Numbered from the stretch's first letter, positions 1-9,278 are shown. The stretch: 64,000 nucleotides of DNA from Alphaproteobacteria bacterium (GCA_017302575.1 JAFLDD010000001.1:1112629-1176628); one strand, 5' to 3'. Program-made: numbers and translations. Notes: generated by a model not told the origin, from the sequence alone.

Positions 1-45
1 GTAGGGTGAAAGCGGGCTATTTCAAGCCATATCAACGGAGAATTT

Positions 46-765
46 ATGCCGCGTTCCTTCAATCGTACCGCCGCCGATTTACGCCCTGTCACCCTTACAG
101 CGGGCGTGTCGCGCCATGCGGAAGGCTCGTGCTTGGTGGAATTTGGTCACACGAAAGTGCTCTGCACCGCGAGTGTGGATGATTTTGTACCACCATGGCT
201 GCGCAATACTGGCAAGGGATGGGTAACGGCGGAATATGGCATGTTGCCGCGCGCGACGAATAGCCGCAATCCACGCGAAGCGGCAAAAGGCAAGCAATCG
301 GGTCGCACGCAAGAAATCCAACGCCTGATTGGGCGCTCGCTGCGCACATCGATTGATTTGGGGCTGCTCGGCGAACGACAGCTTGTGATTGATTGTGACG
401 TGCTCGAAGCAGATGGCGGCACACGCACTGCCAGTATCACAGGTGCCTACGTCGCGCTTTATGGCGCGGTTCAGACCCTCATGAAGCGTGGGCTTATTCA
501 AAAAACACCGATGATTGCACCTGTTGCAGCTATTTCGTGCGGCATTGTGAATGGTGAAGCGTTCCTAGATTTGGATTACGAAGAAGACTCGGGCGCGGAG
601 GTCGATGCAAACGTGGTGCTGACGGGTAATGGCCGATTAGTCGAAGTGCAAATGTCGGGCGAGGAAGCGACCTTCACCCACGAACAAATGCAGCAATTAC
701 TTTCACTGGCGATGGCGGGTGGCCAGTTGCTTATGGCGAAACAAAAGGAAGCTCTGGGTTTTTAA
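46..765 (+). CDS. rph: Ribonuclease PH
   Basis: Phosphate-dependent 3'-5' exoribonuclease that trims the 3' ends of tRNA precursors. The 239-residue length is normal for RNase PH, and the protein is full length with the family's N-terminal GVSRHAEGS block, the central GRSLR segment and [20 protein letters not shown]. The ATG is preceded by GGAG nine bases upstream. It is the first of four overlapping genes: its TAA overlaps the rdgB ATG by one base (TAATG). Only 45 bases lie upstream in this window, so its promoter cannot be assessed. Confidence 0.97.
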   Translation: MPRSFNRTAADLRPVTLTAGVSRHAEGSCLVEFGHTKVLCTASVDDFVPPWLRNTGKGWVTAEYGMLPRATNSRNPREAAKGKQSGRTQEIQRLIGRSLRTSIDLGLLGERQLVIDCDVLEADGGTRTASITGAYVALYGAVQTLMKRGLIQKTPMIAPVAAISCGIVNGEAFLDLDYEEDSGAEVDANVVLTGNGRLVEVQMSGEEATFTHEQMQQLLSLAMAGGQLLMAKQKEALGF

Positions 766-1376
766 TGCGCACTATTTCGTCACCGCTCCTACTGGCTAGC
801 CACAACCAAGGCAAACTGGTTGAGATTCGTGATTTACTGAAGCCCTATGCGCTAGAAGTTATTTCTGCTGCCGAAAAGAACGTGAGCGAGCCAGAGGAGA
901 CGGGTGCAAGCTTTGCTGAGAATGCAGCCCTCAAAGCGCTACACAGTGCTAAGGCAACGGGGCTGATTGCCCTCGCCGATGATTCGGGCCTTTCCGTAGC
1001 AGGGCTTGATGGCGCACCTGGTATCTATTCGGCGCGCTGGGCAGGTGAACGCAAGGATTTTGCCTTCGCCATGCAACGTGTGCATGACGAGCTTGCTGCC
1101 AAGTCTATCGCCCCTCAGGGTGCGGCTGCATCCTTCATATGCAATCTCGCGCTGGGCTGGCCTGATGGCTATGTCGAGCATGTTGAGGGTGAGATTAAAG
1201 GCACACTTACCTTTCCGCCACGCGGTGATAAGGGGTTTGGCTATGATCCGATTTTTATTCCTGAGGGTTATGATGTAACCTTTGCCGAAATGGATGCGAA
1301 TACCAAACATCGTATCAGCCATCGTGGACGAGCATTCGCATTGCTTGCCAAGCGTTTGGCAAAAGAGGCCGCATGA
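765..1376 (+). CDS. rdgB: XTP/dITP (non-canonical purine NTP) pyrophosphatase
   Basis: Hydrolyses dITP, XTP and other deaminated purine nucleoside triphosphates to the monophosphate, keeping them out of DNA and RNA. The 203 residues show the HAM1/RdgB signature throughout: SHNQGKLVEI near the N-terminus, the acidic ADDSGL motif at about residues 71-76, GDKGFGYDPIF, and the C-terminal KHRISHRGRA block. It overlaps rph by one base upstream and the next gene by four bases (ATGA) downstream, so the set is probably one transcript with coupled translation. The rph-rdgB pairing is common in Alphaproteobacteria. Confidence 0.96.
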   Translation: MRTISSPLLLASHNQGKLVEIRDLLKPYALEVISAAEKNVSEPEETGASFAENAALKALHSAKATGLIALADDSGLSVAGLDGAPGIYSARWAGERKDFAFAMQRVHDELAAKSIAPQGAAASFICNLALGWPDGYVEHVEGEIKGTLTFPPRGDKGFGYDPIFIPEGYDVTFAEMDANTKHRISHRGRAFALLAKRLAKEAA

Positions 1377-1918
1377 CAAAGCTGTTATCACTTGCTGCAT
1401 CCTATCGCCCCGATTCACTGAATCGCATGCTGGTAGATTATGCTGCCAAAATTGCCCACGGGATCGGCGCGACCATTGAATCGCTGGACTATGCGGCGAT
1501 TGATGCGCCCATGTATCGCGACGAAGCCACCACACTGCCTGATGGGGCGATGAAACTGAAAGCAGCGATTGCACGCAACCATGGCATGTTGTTGGCAGCA
1601 CCTGAATATAATTGGTCGATGCCAGGCTCGCTGAAAAACCTCATCGACTGGTTATCGATTGACTCCACCACCGCGTTCAAAGGTAAGACGATTTTACTGC
1701 TTTCGGCCTCGCCTTCCGAGCGCGGCGGGCGCATGGGATTGCAGCAGTTGCGCGTGCCACTTGAAGTGCTGGGCGGCTATGTTTTCCCGAATATTATTTC
1801 CATCGGCAATGCGAAGCGCAACCTGATTGCCAACGCCATTACAGTGCCGAAAGAAGAACGTTATGTAACCGATACTGTCACCGAGTTCGTACATTACACA
1901 CGGCGTTTATGCGATTAA
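1373..1918 (+). CDS. NADPH-dependent FMN reductase family protein
   Basis: Small flavodoxin-fold oxidoreductase of 181 residues. The FMN-binding motif PEYNWSMPGSLKNLIDWLS at about residues 78-96 is characteristic of the NADPH-dependent FMN reductase / ArsH-like family, and an N-terminal Ser/Arg-rich phosphate loop (ASYRPDSLNRM) is present. Members reduce FMN or quinones with NAD(P)H; the physiological substrate here is unknown. It starts inside the rdgB stop (ATGA), and its 3' end overlaps the start of the dsbD-like gene by 10 bases. Confidence 0.88.
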   Translation: MTKLLSLAASYRPDSLNRMLVDYAAKIAHGIGATIESLDYAAIDAPMYRDEATTLPDGAMKLKAAIARNHGMLLAAPEYNWSMPGSLKNLIDWLSIDSTTAFKGKTILLLSASPSERGGRMGLQQLRVPLEVLGGYVFPNIISIGNAKRNLIANAITVPKEERYVTDTVTEFVHYTRRLCD

Positions 1919-3759
1919 TTGCTGCACTGATTGGGTTATGCTTTGCTGCGCCTTCTTTTGCACAAGAGGTGGACGGCAAAACGCTCGTGCAGGTTACGCC
2001 TAAAGTACAGATGTCGTTTCTCAAACAGAACGAGCAAGGCTGGATTGGCGTTGAGTTCCAGATAGAAGATGGCTGGCATATTTATTGGCAGAACTCTGGT
2101 GATTCGGGCATGCCGCCTGATATCGCGATTGCAGAACATGACGATATTGAAATAGGTCCGATTGCTTGGCCAGCACCAGAACGTATGGCTGAAGGCGACT
2201 TCATGACCTATGGCCATCAGGGTGTTGTAACATTGCTGCGCCCTATTACCATGAAGAATACGGTAAAATCTGCGACGATTGATGCAAAAGTTTCGTGGCT
2301 AGTGTGCAAAGAAATCTGCATTCCAGGCTCGGCAGATGTCACCTTTGCTCTACCGAAAGAAGAGCCGCTTTGGGATGCAATTGCTGGACTGCCAGATGAT
2401 GCGGATTGGATGGGCACTTACGCAGTGAATGATGACACACTTACCATGCGATTTGCGCTGCCCAAAGGCGTTAACGCCGAGGATGCACAGTGGTTTCCTC
2501 TGCATGATGGGGTGGTCAAGAATAGTGCCGAACAAGTGGTGGAGCAGGATGGAAAGATGCTGACCATCACCACTAAGAAAGGCGCGCAGCCCCCACGCGA
2601 AGAATATGATGGCGTACTCGTTGCCCAAGGCAAACAATACCGCATGACGTTGCATTATGAAGAACCGCCGCCCGTCTTGAATAAGGATATGGCGTTTATC
2701 ACGGTTGTACTATTTGCCTTTATTGGAGGCTTAATCCTTAACCTCATGCCATGCGTCTTGCCGATATTATCGCTCAAGGCTCTCGCACTTGCTAAAAAAT
2801 CTGCGCATGAACGTGTGCATGTCATCGCGGGTGGATTCTCTTATACATGTGGGGTGCTCGTTTCATTCCTTGCCATTGCGGGTGCACTCATCGCTCTACG
2901 TGAAGCAGGCGCAGCGATTGGTTGGGGCTTCCAGTTACAATCACCCGTTTTTGTCGCCATTCTGGCAATCATTATGCTACTGGTATCACTCAATCTATGG
3001 GGTGTGTTTGAGCTTCCTGTACTGTTTGGTAATAAGGCGCATGCGCTTGGCCAAGGCGATTCGCATCTGCGTAGTTTTGGCACTGGCGTGCTTGCCGTGT
3101 TGGTCGCAACGCCTTGCACCGCGCCATTCATGGCGCCTGCATTAGGGGTTGCCGCAACCTTGCCTGCTGCTTCGGCGCTGCTGGTTTTTGCTGCACTTGG
3201 GTTAGGGCTTGCTGCACCGTATTTGCTGATTTGCTTAATTCCTACTGCACAAAGAATTTTACCCAAACCTGGTGCGTGGATGGTGCGCTTCAAAAAGCTG
3301 CTGGCTATTCCTATGCTCGCAACCACGATCTGGTTAGTGTGGGTGCTTGCACAGCTCCTCATGACCTCACCAAACAAGGATATGACGGATAGCGTGATGG
3401 ACGGCGTGGAAACCGTTGCCTACTCGCCCGAGCTGCTGGCACGCTACCGTGCCGAAGGAAAACCCGTATTTATCGATGCAACGGCGGCATGGTGTATTAC
3501 CTGCAAAGTCAATGAACGTGTGGCGTTGCGCCGTGATGAAACCGCAGCATTTTTTAAGGAACATGGCATTGTGTTGATGATTGCTGATTGGACGAAACGT
3601 GATGACGAAATCACAGAATTGCTGCACAGCTTCGGACGCGATGGTGTACCGCTTTATGTGTTTTATCCAAGCTATGGTGAGCCCACATTGCTACCACAAA
3701 TTCTGACGCCAGACTTGGTGATTGAACTACTCTCGCCGTTCTTTACAAAACTCGCCTAG
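1909..3759 (+). CDS. Thiol:disulfide interchange protein, DsbD/ScsB type
   Basis: Inner-membrane reductase that passes electrons from cytoplasmic thioredoxin to periplasmic proteins. The 616 residues comprise a signal peptide (1-19, ending SFAQ), a periplasmic N-terminal domain with a Cys pair in LVCKEIC (133 and 137), a central membrane domain with one cysteine in NLMPCVLP (282) and one in ATPCTAP (403), and a C-terminal thioredoxin-like domain with AAWCITC (Cys529, Cys532). All three thiol relay stations are therefore present. The WLVCKEICIPG motif of the N-terminal domain is closer to ScsB/alphaproteobacterial DsbD than to E. coli DsbD. It ends a few bases from the convergent methyltransferase gene. 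Confidence 0.93.
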   Translation: MRLIAALIGLCFAAPSFAQEVDGKTLVQVTPKVQMSFLKQNEQGWIGVEFQIEDGWHIYWQNSGDSGMPPDIAIAEHDDIEIGPIAWPAPERMAEGDFMTYGHQGVVTLLRPITMKNTVKSATIDAKVSWLVCKEICIPGSADVTFALPKEEPLWDAIAGLPDDADWMGTYAVNDDTLTMRFALPKGVNAEDAQWFPLHDGVVKNSAEQVVEQDGKMLTITTKKGAQPPREEYDGVLVAQGKQYRMTLHYEEPPPVLNKDMAFITVVLFAFIGGLILNLMPCVLPILSLKALALAKKSAHERVHVIAGGFSYTCGVLVSFLAIAGALIALREAGAAIGWGFQLQSPVFVAILAIIMLLVSLNLWGVFELPVLFGNKAHALGQGDSHLRSFGTGVLAVLVATPCTAPFMAPALGVAATLPAASALLVFAALGLGLAAPYLLICLIPTAQRILPKPGAWMVRFKKLLAIPMLATTIWLVWVLAQLLMTSPNKDMTDSVMDGVETVAYSPELLARYRAEGKPVFIDATAAWCITCKVNERVALRRDETAAFFKEHGIVLMIADWTKRDDEITELLHSFGRDGVPLYVFYPSYGEPTLLPQILTPDLVIELLSPFFTKLA

Positions 3760-3762
3760 AGT

Positions 3763-4500
3763 CTAACCTGCAGATACTGCAGCGCCAGACCAGCGAGCTT
3801 GGCGCTTCTTCTTAAATACGGGCTCAGGGATTGCCGCATAAATTTGCTTCTCAGCCTCGATAACCACTACACCACCCATACCCCAACAGATTAAGCCGAA
3901 TAGGCGTTCCCACATCTCCCAGATGCGCAGCATAATCGGGTGTGCAACTGGCAGTGCGAACAGCGCAGTGCGCATTTCACGAAGGGTAAATTCTTCTGCA
4001 TTGAGCAGTTGCTTGAGCTGCGAACTGCGATAAGGCGTACCTTGCGTGTAGGGCGTTTCACCAAGTGATTGCCACACGCCACGGCGATTGGGCACAATGA
4101 TGATAACACGACCACCTGGCACTAGAATGCGATAACACTCGGCCAGTAGTTTCTCAGGTTCATGGCAGTGCTCAAACATATGTAACATGACTACGCGATT
4201 CACACTATTATCGCGCAGTGGCAGATTCTGTTCATTCATCAAGAAGCTACGATTATCCGTATGGATAGGCCAATAGATTGCGCCCTGCGCCGCAGGCATG
4301 CCAGCAATAATGGCAGCGCGTTTACCTTGGGCACGCTCAAGCGCGCGCAGCAATGGCGTTGCATAGCCAAGCCCTAAAATGGTTTCGCCTTCATGCTCAG
4401 GCCATGTTTCTAATAGGATGTGACGCAAGCGCTGCTTTACTTTACGCCCAAGTGCGGCGGAGTAGAACTGTCGGAGCGCAATAACGTCCGGACGTTGCAT
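3763..4500 (-). CDS. Class I SAM-dependent methyltransferase
   Basis: A predicted cytoplasmic methyltransferase of 245 residues. It shows a degenerate glycine motif (ILGLGYATPLL), then the typical late motifs VVMLHMFEHCHEPEKLL and YRILVPGGRVIIIVPNRRG. The substrate cannot be inferred. An upstream in-frame GTG at 4515 exists, but the ATG at 4500 forms a TAATG overlap with the ydbL stop, as at many junctions here, so the ATG is preferred. The C-terminus is basic (KKKRQAR). It is the last gene of the ydbH-ynbE-ydbL transcript and converges with the dsbD-like gene, only 3 bp apart. Confidence 0.82.
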   Translation of the reverse strand: MQRPDVIALRQFYSAALGRKVKQRLRHILLETWPEHEGETILGLGYATPLLRALERAQGKRAAIIAGMPAAQGAIYWPIHTDNRSFLMNEQNLPLRDNSVNRVVMLHMFEHCHEPEKLLAECYRILVPGGRVIIIVPNRRGVWQSLGETPYTQGTPYRSSQLKQLLNAEEFTLREMRTALFALPVAHPIMLRIWEMWERLFGLICWGMGGVVVIEAEKQIYAAIPEPVFKKKRQARWSGAAVSAG

Positions 4501-4820
4501 TATTTCTTTACCCACGCGCCGCTAGTGTTTTGCACATAGAAGCCTGACGGTGTTTTCTCATAGGCTTTTTGTGCAGCCAACTTCTGGATGACATCCAACG
4601 GCTGACCATTACCTGCGGCGATACGCGCATACTCGGCACGGCGCTGGTTGTTGATGTCCTTTACCAGCGCGATCACTTCAGCCGATTCAACGACTGGGCC
4701 TAAGTAACCATCCACGCGCTCGCCAACAAGCCCCTGCGCTTTTGCCTCGTCTAACGACATTGCGAAGGCTTGAGCTGGCAGAACCAAGAGTGCAATTACG
4801 ACAAAAATGCTGCGCAACAT
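4500..4820 (-). CDS. ydbL: YdbL family (DUF1318) periplasmic protein
   Basis: Small secreted protein of 106 residues with a cleavable signal peptide (about 1-20, ending AQAFA). The mature part carries the DUF1318 pattern: an EAKAQGLVGERVDGYLG segment, then QRRAEYARIAAGNGQPLDVIQKLAAQKA. In E. coli YdbL is encoded with YdbH and YnbE, which span the envelope and help carry phospholipid to the outer membrane; YdbL is thought to modulate that bridge. The same three-gene order occurs here, which supports the call. Confidence 0.9.
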   Translation of the reverse strand: MLRSIFVVIALLVLPAQAFAMSLDEAKAQGLVGERVDGYLGPVVESAEVIALVKDINNQRRAEYARIAAGNGQPLDVIQKLAAQKAYEKTPSGFYVQNTSGAWVKK

Positions 4821-4829
4821 AACGTACCT

Positions 4830-5006
4830 TTAGAATAGGGGTGAATCTTTAGCAAAGACGGTTTTATCGAGGTCTTTTTCGACCTTGATGCGAATCTCGT
4901 GCTCAATTTTTACATTCAAATCAATAACGATGGGCTTTTCTGGTGCTTGCACTTGTACAGTTGCACAAGCAGCGAGCAGAATCGGCAATACGAGCAATAG
5001 TCTCAT
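4830..5006 (-). CDS. ynbE: YnbE-like outer-membrane lipoprotein (58 aa)
   Basis: A short gene. The ATG at 5006 overlaps the ydbH stop by four bases (ATGA). It encodes 58 residues with a lipobox LLAAC (Cys14) directly after a hydrophobic N-terminus. The mature part continues PIVIDLNVKIEHEIRIKVEKDLD, typical of YnbE. In E. coli YnbE sits in the outer membrane and stacks beta-strands onto YdbH to complete an inter-membrane bridge. The ydbL start lies 9 bases beyond its stop. Size, lipobox and context all agree. Confidence 0.88.
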   Translation of the reverse strand: MRLLLVLPILLAACATVQVQAPEKPIVIDLNVKIEHEIRIKVEKDLDKTVFAKDSPLF

Positions 5007-6346
5007 AATGAACCTTTCACGTAACTCGTTGCATCACCCGCCATGCTGCGCAGCATGTCGCGCAGATTCGTGGTGAGATTGAGATTAAGTTGGACGCCAC
5101 GACCAATCACAGGATTATTACCCGCAACCGTTCCTTTGAGCGTCATGTTGCCTTTATCGTCGGTTGAGTTACCAGTGAGGTCCAGCGTACTCACGTTTAC
5201 TTCCTGTAAGGCACGAGCAGTGTCACCACCTTTTTTACCGAGCATATCCAGTAACCCTCCGACCACATTTGCTGCCTCGCCAAGCATGGTGAGTTTCATC
5301 GGGCCTTTGTTGACGATGCGCGCGCTGTTGATGCGCCAATTTTGCTTGGTCAGCGTGATGGGCACATTGCCTTTAATCTGACCCTCAAGCGTTGCACCCT
5401 TACCCAATGCTTTCTCTAGCAGTTTTGCAACGGGTGCATTGTCGAACGTGGCATTCACATCCATTTTTTGCCAGTCGCCCTTTGCAAGCGTGATAACACT
5501 TTTGAGTACCAGCGACATATCAGGCGTTGGCGTATCTTTGGCGGCGGAAGGTAATAGCTTGGAAAGCTCAAGCTTACCTTCTCCCAATTGTAATTCCGGC
5601 GTAGTGATCTGGATAGTGCCCTGCTCTGCCTTTACGGTATATTTCGCCAATACGTCAGCTTGCATTTTCTCGTCCAGCGCATCAATGCGCGCCAGCACGT
5701 CGGCCAAGGTTGTTTGTGGGTTATAAATGACCTCACCCTTTACTGTAAGTGGGGCCACAACCTCTGTGCCATTTTGCACGACGTTCAATTCATCTATCGT
5801 GAAGGGTGCCTTATATTGCGGGCCATGCTCGGTGTGAATGGTCACATCCGTATTGATGAGGGTTGTCTCCAAATCCTTTTGTTTCACGACAAGCTTTGCA
5901 ATATCCAGCAAACCTGAAACGGCTTTTGCGCCATCACTTTTTAGGTCAGCATCCGTCTTAATGCTGATGCTAATCGGTTTTGCTGGATTGGCGGGGAATG
6001 ACTGCTTTTGCCATAGTTTCTCGACGCCGCCCAAATCAACCAGCTCACCATCCACACGCGCTTTCAAGGCCAGCCCACTTGCATCCATCGCGTATGGATA
6101 GGTTTTATCTTCCGTGCGCATCAGCGTGACGCTGTCGATGGACACGTTCGTGTCTTTACCCATTTTCACATTACTCAAGGTAACGGAGTCGAACCAGATG
6201 CTGGAAACACTTAGCGATTCAACGGGAACACCCTCGCCCTTCAAATAGGCGCGCACTTGTTTTTCAGCAATCGATGTACCAAAAAACCACCCAGCACCAA
6301 GTGCCAGTATGATAAGCACAAGAATGATTCTGATAATTTTTTTCAT
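5003..6346 (-). CDS. ydbH: YdbH-like (AsmA/TamB-type) intermembrane bridge protein
   Basis: A 447-residue protein with one N-terminal membrane anchor (about 3-25) and a long periplasmic part rich in amphipathic beta-strands. The C-terminal third (NKGPMKLTMLGEA, DMLGKKGG, LQEVNVSTLDLTGNS, VIGRGVQLNLNL) matches the YdbH C-terminal region that contacts YnbE. E. coli YdbH is roughly twice as long, so this is a compact version. The trio ydbH-ynbE-ydbL overlaps at every junction. It starts divergently from pdxH, with 37 bases between the two starts. Confidence 0.85.
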   Translation of the reverse strand: MKKIIRIILVLIILALGAGWFFGTSIAEKQVRAYLKGEGVPVESLSVSSIWFDSVTLSNVKMGKDTNVSIDSVTLMRTEDKTYPYAMDASGLALKARVDGELVDLGGVEKLWQKQSFPANPAKPISISIKTDADLKSDGAKAVSGLLDIAKLVVKQKDLETTLINTDVTIHTEHGPQYKAPFTIDELNVVQNGTEVVAPLTVKGEVIYNPQTTLADVLARIDALDEKMQADVLAKYTVKAEQGTIQITTPELQLGEGKLELSKLLPSAAKDTPTPDMSLVLKSVITLAKGDWQKMDVNATFDNAPVAKLLEKALGKGATLEGQIKGNVPITLTKQNWRINSARIVNKGPMKLTMLGEAANVVGGLLDMLGKKGGDTARALQEVNVSTLDLTGNSTDDKGNMTLKGTVAGNNPVIGRGVQLNLNLTTNLRDMLRSMAGDATSYVKGSL

Positions 6347-6383
6347 GCTTCTTTCTTACTCTTCCCTTATATAGAGTCAATCT

Positions 6384-6962
6384 ATGACCGACCCATTTAC
6401 ATTATTTAATACATGGTTTGCCGAAGCCAAGGCACATGCCAGCATTAGCGAGCCGACTGCTATGACGCTTGCCACGGCTACACCTACTGGTACGCCGTCG
6501 GCACGCATTGTCCTGCTCAAGCAAGTGGATACAGAAGGTTTCGTATTTTTCACCAATTACCAAGGGCGCAAAAGCCTTGAGCTTGCAGGCAACCCGCAGG
6601 CGGCACTTTGCTTCTATTGGATGCCACTTGAGAAGCAGGTACGTATCGAAGGAACCGTTATTAAAGTTAGCGACAGAGAGTCGGATGCTTACTTTAACTC
6701 ACGCGAGCGTGGACGCCAGATTGGTGCATGGGCATCGTTGCAATCGCAGTCGCTTGAATCGCGCGAGGCACTGGAGAACCGCGTACAGGAGATTGAGAAG
6801 CAGTATGAAGGCAAACCTATTCCCCGCCCACCACATTGGGGCGGTTGGCGGCTGGTGCCCCAAACCATCGAGTTTTGGCATCAGGGACAGTACCGTTTGC
6901 ATGATCGCTATATTTTCACGCGCGAAAATGACGCGTGGATCAAAACCTACTTGTATCCTTAG
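6384..6962 (+). CDS. pdxH: Pyridoxamine 5'-phosphate oxidase
   Basis: FMN enzyme making pyridoxal 5'-phosphate from PNP or PMP with O2, the last step of vitamin B6 synthesis and salvage. The 192 residues include SARIVLLKQVDTEGFVFFTNYQGRK (FMN and substrate binding), the central QVRIEGTV strand, SRERGRQIGAWAS, and the family-specific C-terminal part (RPPHWGGWRLVP, FWHQGQYRLHDR, ending YLYP). It starts 37 bp from the divergent ydbH. The 51-bp stem-loop repeat begins four bases after its stop. Confidence 0.96.
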   Translation: MTDPFTLFNTWFAEAKAHASISEPTAMTLATATPTGTPSARIVLLKQVDTEGFVFFTNYQGRKSLELAGNPQAALCFYWMPLEKQVRIEGTVIKVSDRESDAYFNSRERGRQIGAWASLQSQSLESREALENRVQEIEKQYEGKPIPRPPHWGGWRLVPQTIEFWHQGQYRLHDRYIFTRENDAWIKTYLYP

Positions 6963-6966
6963 TGAG

Positions 6967-7017
6967 AACCGACGCTTCGACGGCCGTTGAGGCCGAAAGG
7001 CTGCGCGCCGCTTGAGC
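6967..7017 (-). repeat. 51-bp 3'-end stem-loop repeat, copy A
   Basis: Reading the minus strand, this element begins GCTCAAGCG and ends GCGTCGGTT, the same 51-base length as copies at 56634 and 61421. Its inner hairpin is CGGCC-TCAAC-GGCCG, where the other two copies have CCTCC-TCAAC-GGAGG: both arms changed together while the loop stayed the same. It lies 13 bases after the stop of the minus-strand lipoprotein gene, in the same orientation as that gene. Confidence 0.8.
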
Positions 7018-7030
7018 GCGTGCTTAAAAA

Positions 7031-7519
7031 CTAAAAACTGCGGCCAGCACCATTACCATAATATGGTACGGGTGCAGCATTTGCTGGTGCGGCGGGCTGG
7101 TAGGTCGCAGCATTAGGATTGACTGGCTGGCGTAGTGGCGGCATGGATGGTGACGGTGTCAATGGCGTTGCCTGCGTTTGAACTGGCTGTTGTGGCGCTG
7201 GCTGTTGTGGCGCTGGTTGTTGAGGCACTGGCTGCGCAGGTGCTGTCGCTGGTTTTGAGCTGCTCGTCTTGCCCGCACGTTTTGGGGTGGCAACTTGCCA
7301 GCCTTCTTTTGCCATACAGTCACTAAATAGCGTCACCAGCTCGGCATTACGGCCTTTCTGACTAACATTGCGATCAGGCGATGCGAACTTCTCGATACGG
7401 CCTTCCGCGTACGCTTGGCAGAATTTGCGTTCGCGCTCATAGTCGCGCTGGATGCTGGTTTGGTTAAACACACACCCAGAGATCATGAAAGGCAAAATGA
7501 TGTAAATACTATAACGCAT
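7031..7519 (-). CDS. Proline/glutamine-rich lipoprotein, hypothetical
   Basis: No family recognised. The 162-residue product has a lipoprotein signal peptide with a lipobox ending ISGC (Cys16), a short folded part (about 17-80) containing two cysteines, and a long low-complexity tail rich in Pro, Gln and Ala. The tail holds tandem APQQP units encoded by a 15-bp DNA repeat at 7185-7244. It overlaps the end of fliJ by 11 bases, so it is probably co-transcribed with fliI-fliJ. A role in the envelope or flagellar base is only an inference from position. Confidence 0.75.
   Translation of the reverse strand: MRYSIYIILPFMISGCVFNQTSIQRDYERERKFCQAYAEGRIEKFASPDRNVSQKGRNAELVTLFSDCMAKEGWQVATPKRAGKTSSSKPATAPAQPVPQQPAPQQPAPQQPVQTQATPLTPSPSMPPLRQPVNPNAATYQPAAPANAAPVPYYGNGAGRSF
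7185..7244. repeat. 15-bp tandem repeat in lipoprotein gene
   Basis: Four consecutive 15-bp units. The first two (7185-7199 and 7200-7214) are identical (GGCTGTTGTGGCGCT); the third and fourth have diverged. On the minus strand each encodes an APQQP-like pentapeptide. Copy number could vary by slippage without breaking the frame. Confidence 0.8.
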
Positions 7520-7928
7520 CTTTGCGAAGATACCCCCTGATGCCGACTTCGTCCATGTCGATTTGTTCGCGACGCCTTACTTTGTCGGCTTCGCGCTTGA
7601 GCCATGCAGCATGAGCGAGCTCGAACTTTTTTAGCTCGCTAAATTTTTCACTGAGCTGCTCGGCAAGTTTATCGAGCTCCTTGTCGAGCTTGCGGATTTG
7701 GATGTAGGTTTGATCTTGCCGCTTTTTAATGCTCACCGAAAAATCTCCAAAGAAATGGGCCATTTCTGGTAATTCTTTGGCGAGTTTCATTTCCTGCACT
7801 AGGCGATCACCTAACTGGATAATCAGCATGTAGAGTTCTTCGCGGCGCTTTTCTAAGATCGCCTGCTGGCGCTTCAACGCATCTAGCTCGCGTTGCTTAA
7901 CGCGAATCAGCGTGGCAATACTTTTCAC
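7509..7928 (-). CDS. fliJ: Flagellar export protein FliJ
   Basis: The 139-residue, highly charged, almost wholly helical protein fits FliJ, the coiled-coil stalk-like component of the flagellar type III export ATPase and general chaperone. Evidence is the long heptad-rich helices (RVKQRELDALKRQQAILEKRREEL, then KLDKELDKLAEQLSEKFSELKKFE) and the position immediately after fliI. It starts with GTG directly after the fliI stop codon, with no spacer. FliJ sequences are weakly conserved, so context carries much of the call. Confidence 0.87.
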   Translation of the reverse strand: MKSIATLIRVKQRELDALKRQQAILEKRREELYMLIIQLGDRLVQEMKLAKELPEMAHFFGDFSVSIKKRQDQTYIQIRKLDKELDKLAEQLSEKFSELKKFELAHAAWLKREADKVRRREQIDMDEVGIRGYLRKDAL

Positions 7929-9278
7929 TTATTTCTTCTCCTTGCCGCCTTGGGCGAGAATCTGTGATAGTAATTCATAACCTTCGGGCAGGCTTGCGGA
8001 TTCATTTTCGCGCTGGGTTAGGAAGGCCTCGATTTGCGGATAAAACTGCATGGCGCGATCCACATCTGGATCCGTGCCGCGACGATAGGCACCAAGGCGA
8101 ATCAGCTCCGCCATGTTTTCATAGGTCGAGAGAAAGCGGCGGGCGATGAGAATCAGATTATTTTCTTCTTCGGAATTACAATCAGGCAGCATACGCGAGA
8201 CAGATTTGAGAATATTGATCGCTGGGTAACGCCCGCGCTGTGCAATGTCACGATCGAGCACGATGTGGCCGTCGAGAATACCGCGCACTGCGTCCGCGAT
8301 TGGTTCGTTAGTATCATCGCCCTCGACGAGTACCGTGAATAGACCTGTGATAGCGCCTTGGTCTTTTACACCGGGGCCAGCGCGTTCGAGTAATTGTGGT
8401 AGCTCTGAAAATACGGTTGGTGTGTAACCTTTGGTAGTTGGTGGCTCACCTGCCGATAGGCCAATCTCGCGCTGTGCCATGGCAAAGCGGGTGACAGAGT
8501 CCATTAGGCATAATACTTGTTGATTCTGGTCACGGAAATATTCGGCAATGGCCATTGTCGTATAGGCGGCCTGACGACGCATCAACGCCGACTCAGACGA
8601 GGTGGAAACGATTACCACCGAACGCTTGAGGCCTTCTTCACCCAAATCATCCTCGATGAATTCCTGCACCTCACGACCACGTTCACCGATGAGGCCGATG
8701 ACGTTCACGTCGGCAAGTGAATAGCGCGCGAGCATCGACATCAGAATGGATTTACCAACGCCAGAGCCTGCAAAAATCCCCATTCTTTGACCTGCGCAGC
8801 AGGTTAGAAAGGTGTTTATGGCGCGCACGCCTAAATCCAATTTTCCTTTGACGCGCTGGCGATCTGCCGCAGGAGGCGGCGATGCACGTAGTGGATAAGC
8901 TTCCGCACCTTTGGGGAGCGGCCCCTTACCGTCAATCGGATTGCCCATCGCGTCAATGATACGACCGAGCCAAGCGCTCGACGGCTCTACCACCGAGGTA
9001 GCTGATGTTGCGGTAACTTTCGCGCCTAACCCAATACCCTCCACCGAGTGGAAGGGCATAAGCAGTGCTACATCATCACGGAAGCCAACGACTTCGCACA
9101 ACACTTCGTGGCTATCGGCAAGGGTTCCCTGCACCTTACAACGCGCCCCGACGGAGAGCACCTGCTCAATCCCCGTGCATTCAACAAGCAGACCCTTCAC
9201 CGCCGTCACCCTTCCCGTCATTTGCAAATCGGGGATGGATTCAAGCTCTTTGAGTAAATGCTGGCGAAGGTTGCTCAT
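7929..9278 (-). CDS. fliI: Flagellum-specific ATPase FliI
   Basis: ATPase of the flagellar protein export apparatus, at the cytoplasmic face of the basal body. The 449 residues show an N-terminal beta-barrel domain, a Walker A loop GSGVGKS at 171-177, Walker B region ([28 protein letters not shown]), the [15 protein letters not shown] block and the SVSRMLPD segment shared by FliI and type III secretion ATPases. Its immediate partner FliJ follows. The start is 46 bp from the end of the peptidase-like gene upstream, so it may be read from that promoter or a short one of its own. Confidence 0.96.
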   Translation of the reverse strand: MSNLRQHLLKELESIPDLQMTGRVTAVKGLLVECTGIEQVLSVGARCKVQGTLADSHEVLCEVVGFRDDVALLMPFHSVEGIGLGAKVTATSATSVVEPSSAWLGRIIDAMGNPIDGKGPLPKGAEAYPLRASPPPAADRQRVKGKLDLGVRAINTFLTCCAGQRMGIFAGSGVGKSILMSMLARYSLADVNVIGLIGERGREVQEFIEDDLGEEGLKRSVVIVSTSSESALMRRQAAYTTMAIAEYFRDQNQQVLCLMDSVTRFAMAQREIGLSAGEPPTTKGYTPTVFSELPQLLERAGPGVKDQGAITGLFTVLVEGDDTNEPIADAVRGILDGHIVLDRDIAQRGRYPAINILKSVSRMLPDCNSEEENNLILIARRFLSTYENMAELIRLGAYRRGTDPDVDRAMQFYPQIEAFLTQRENESASLPEGYELLSQILAQGGKEKK

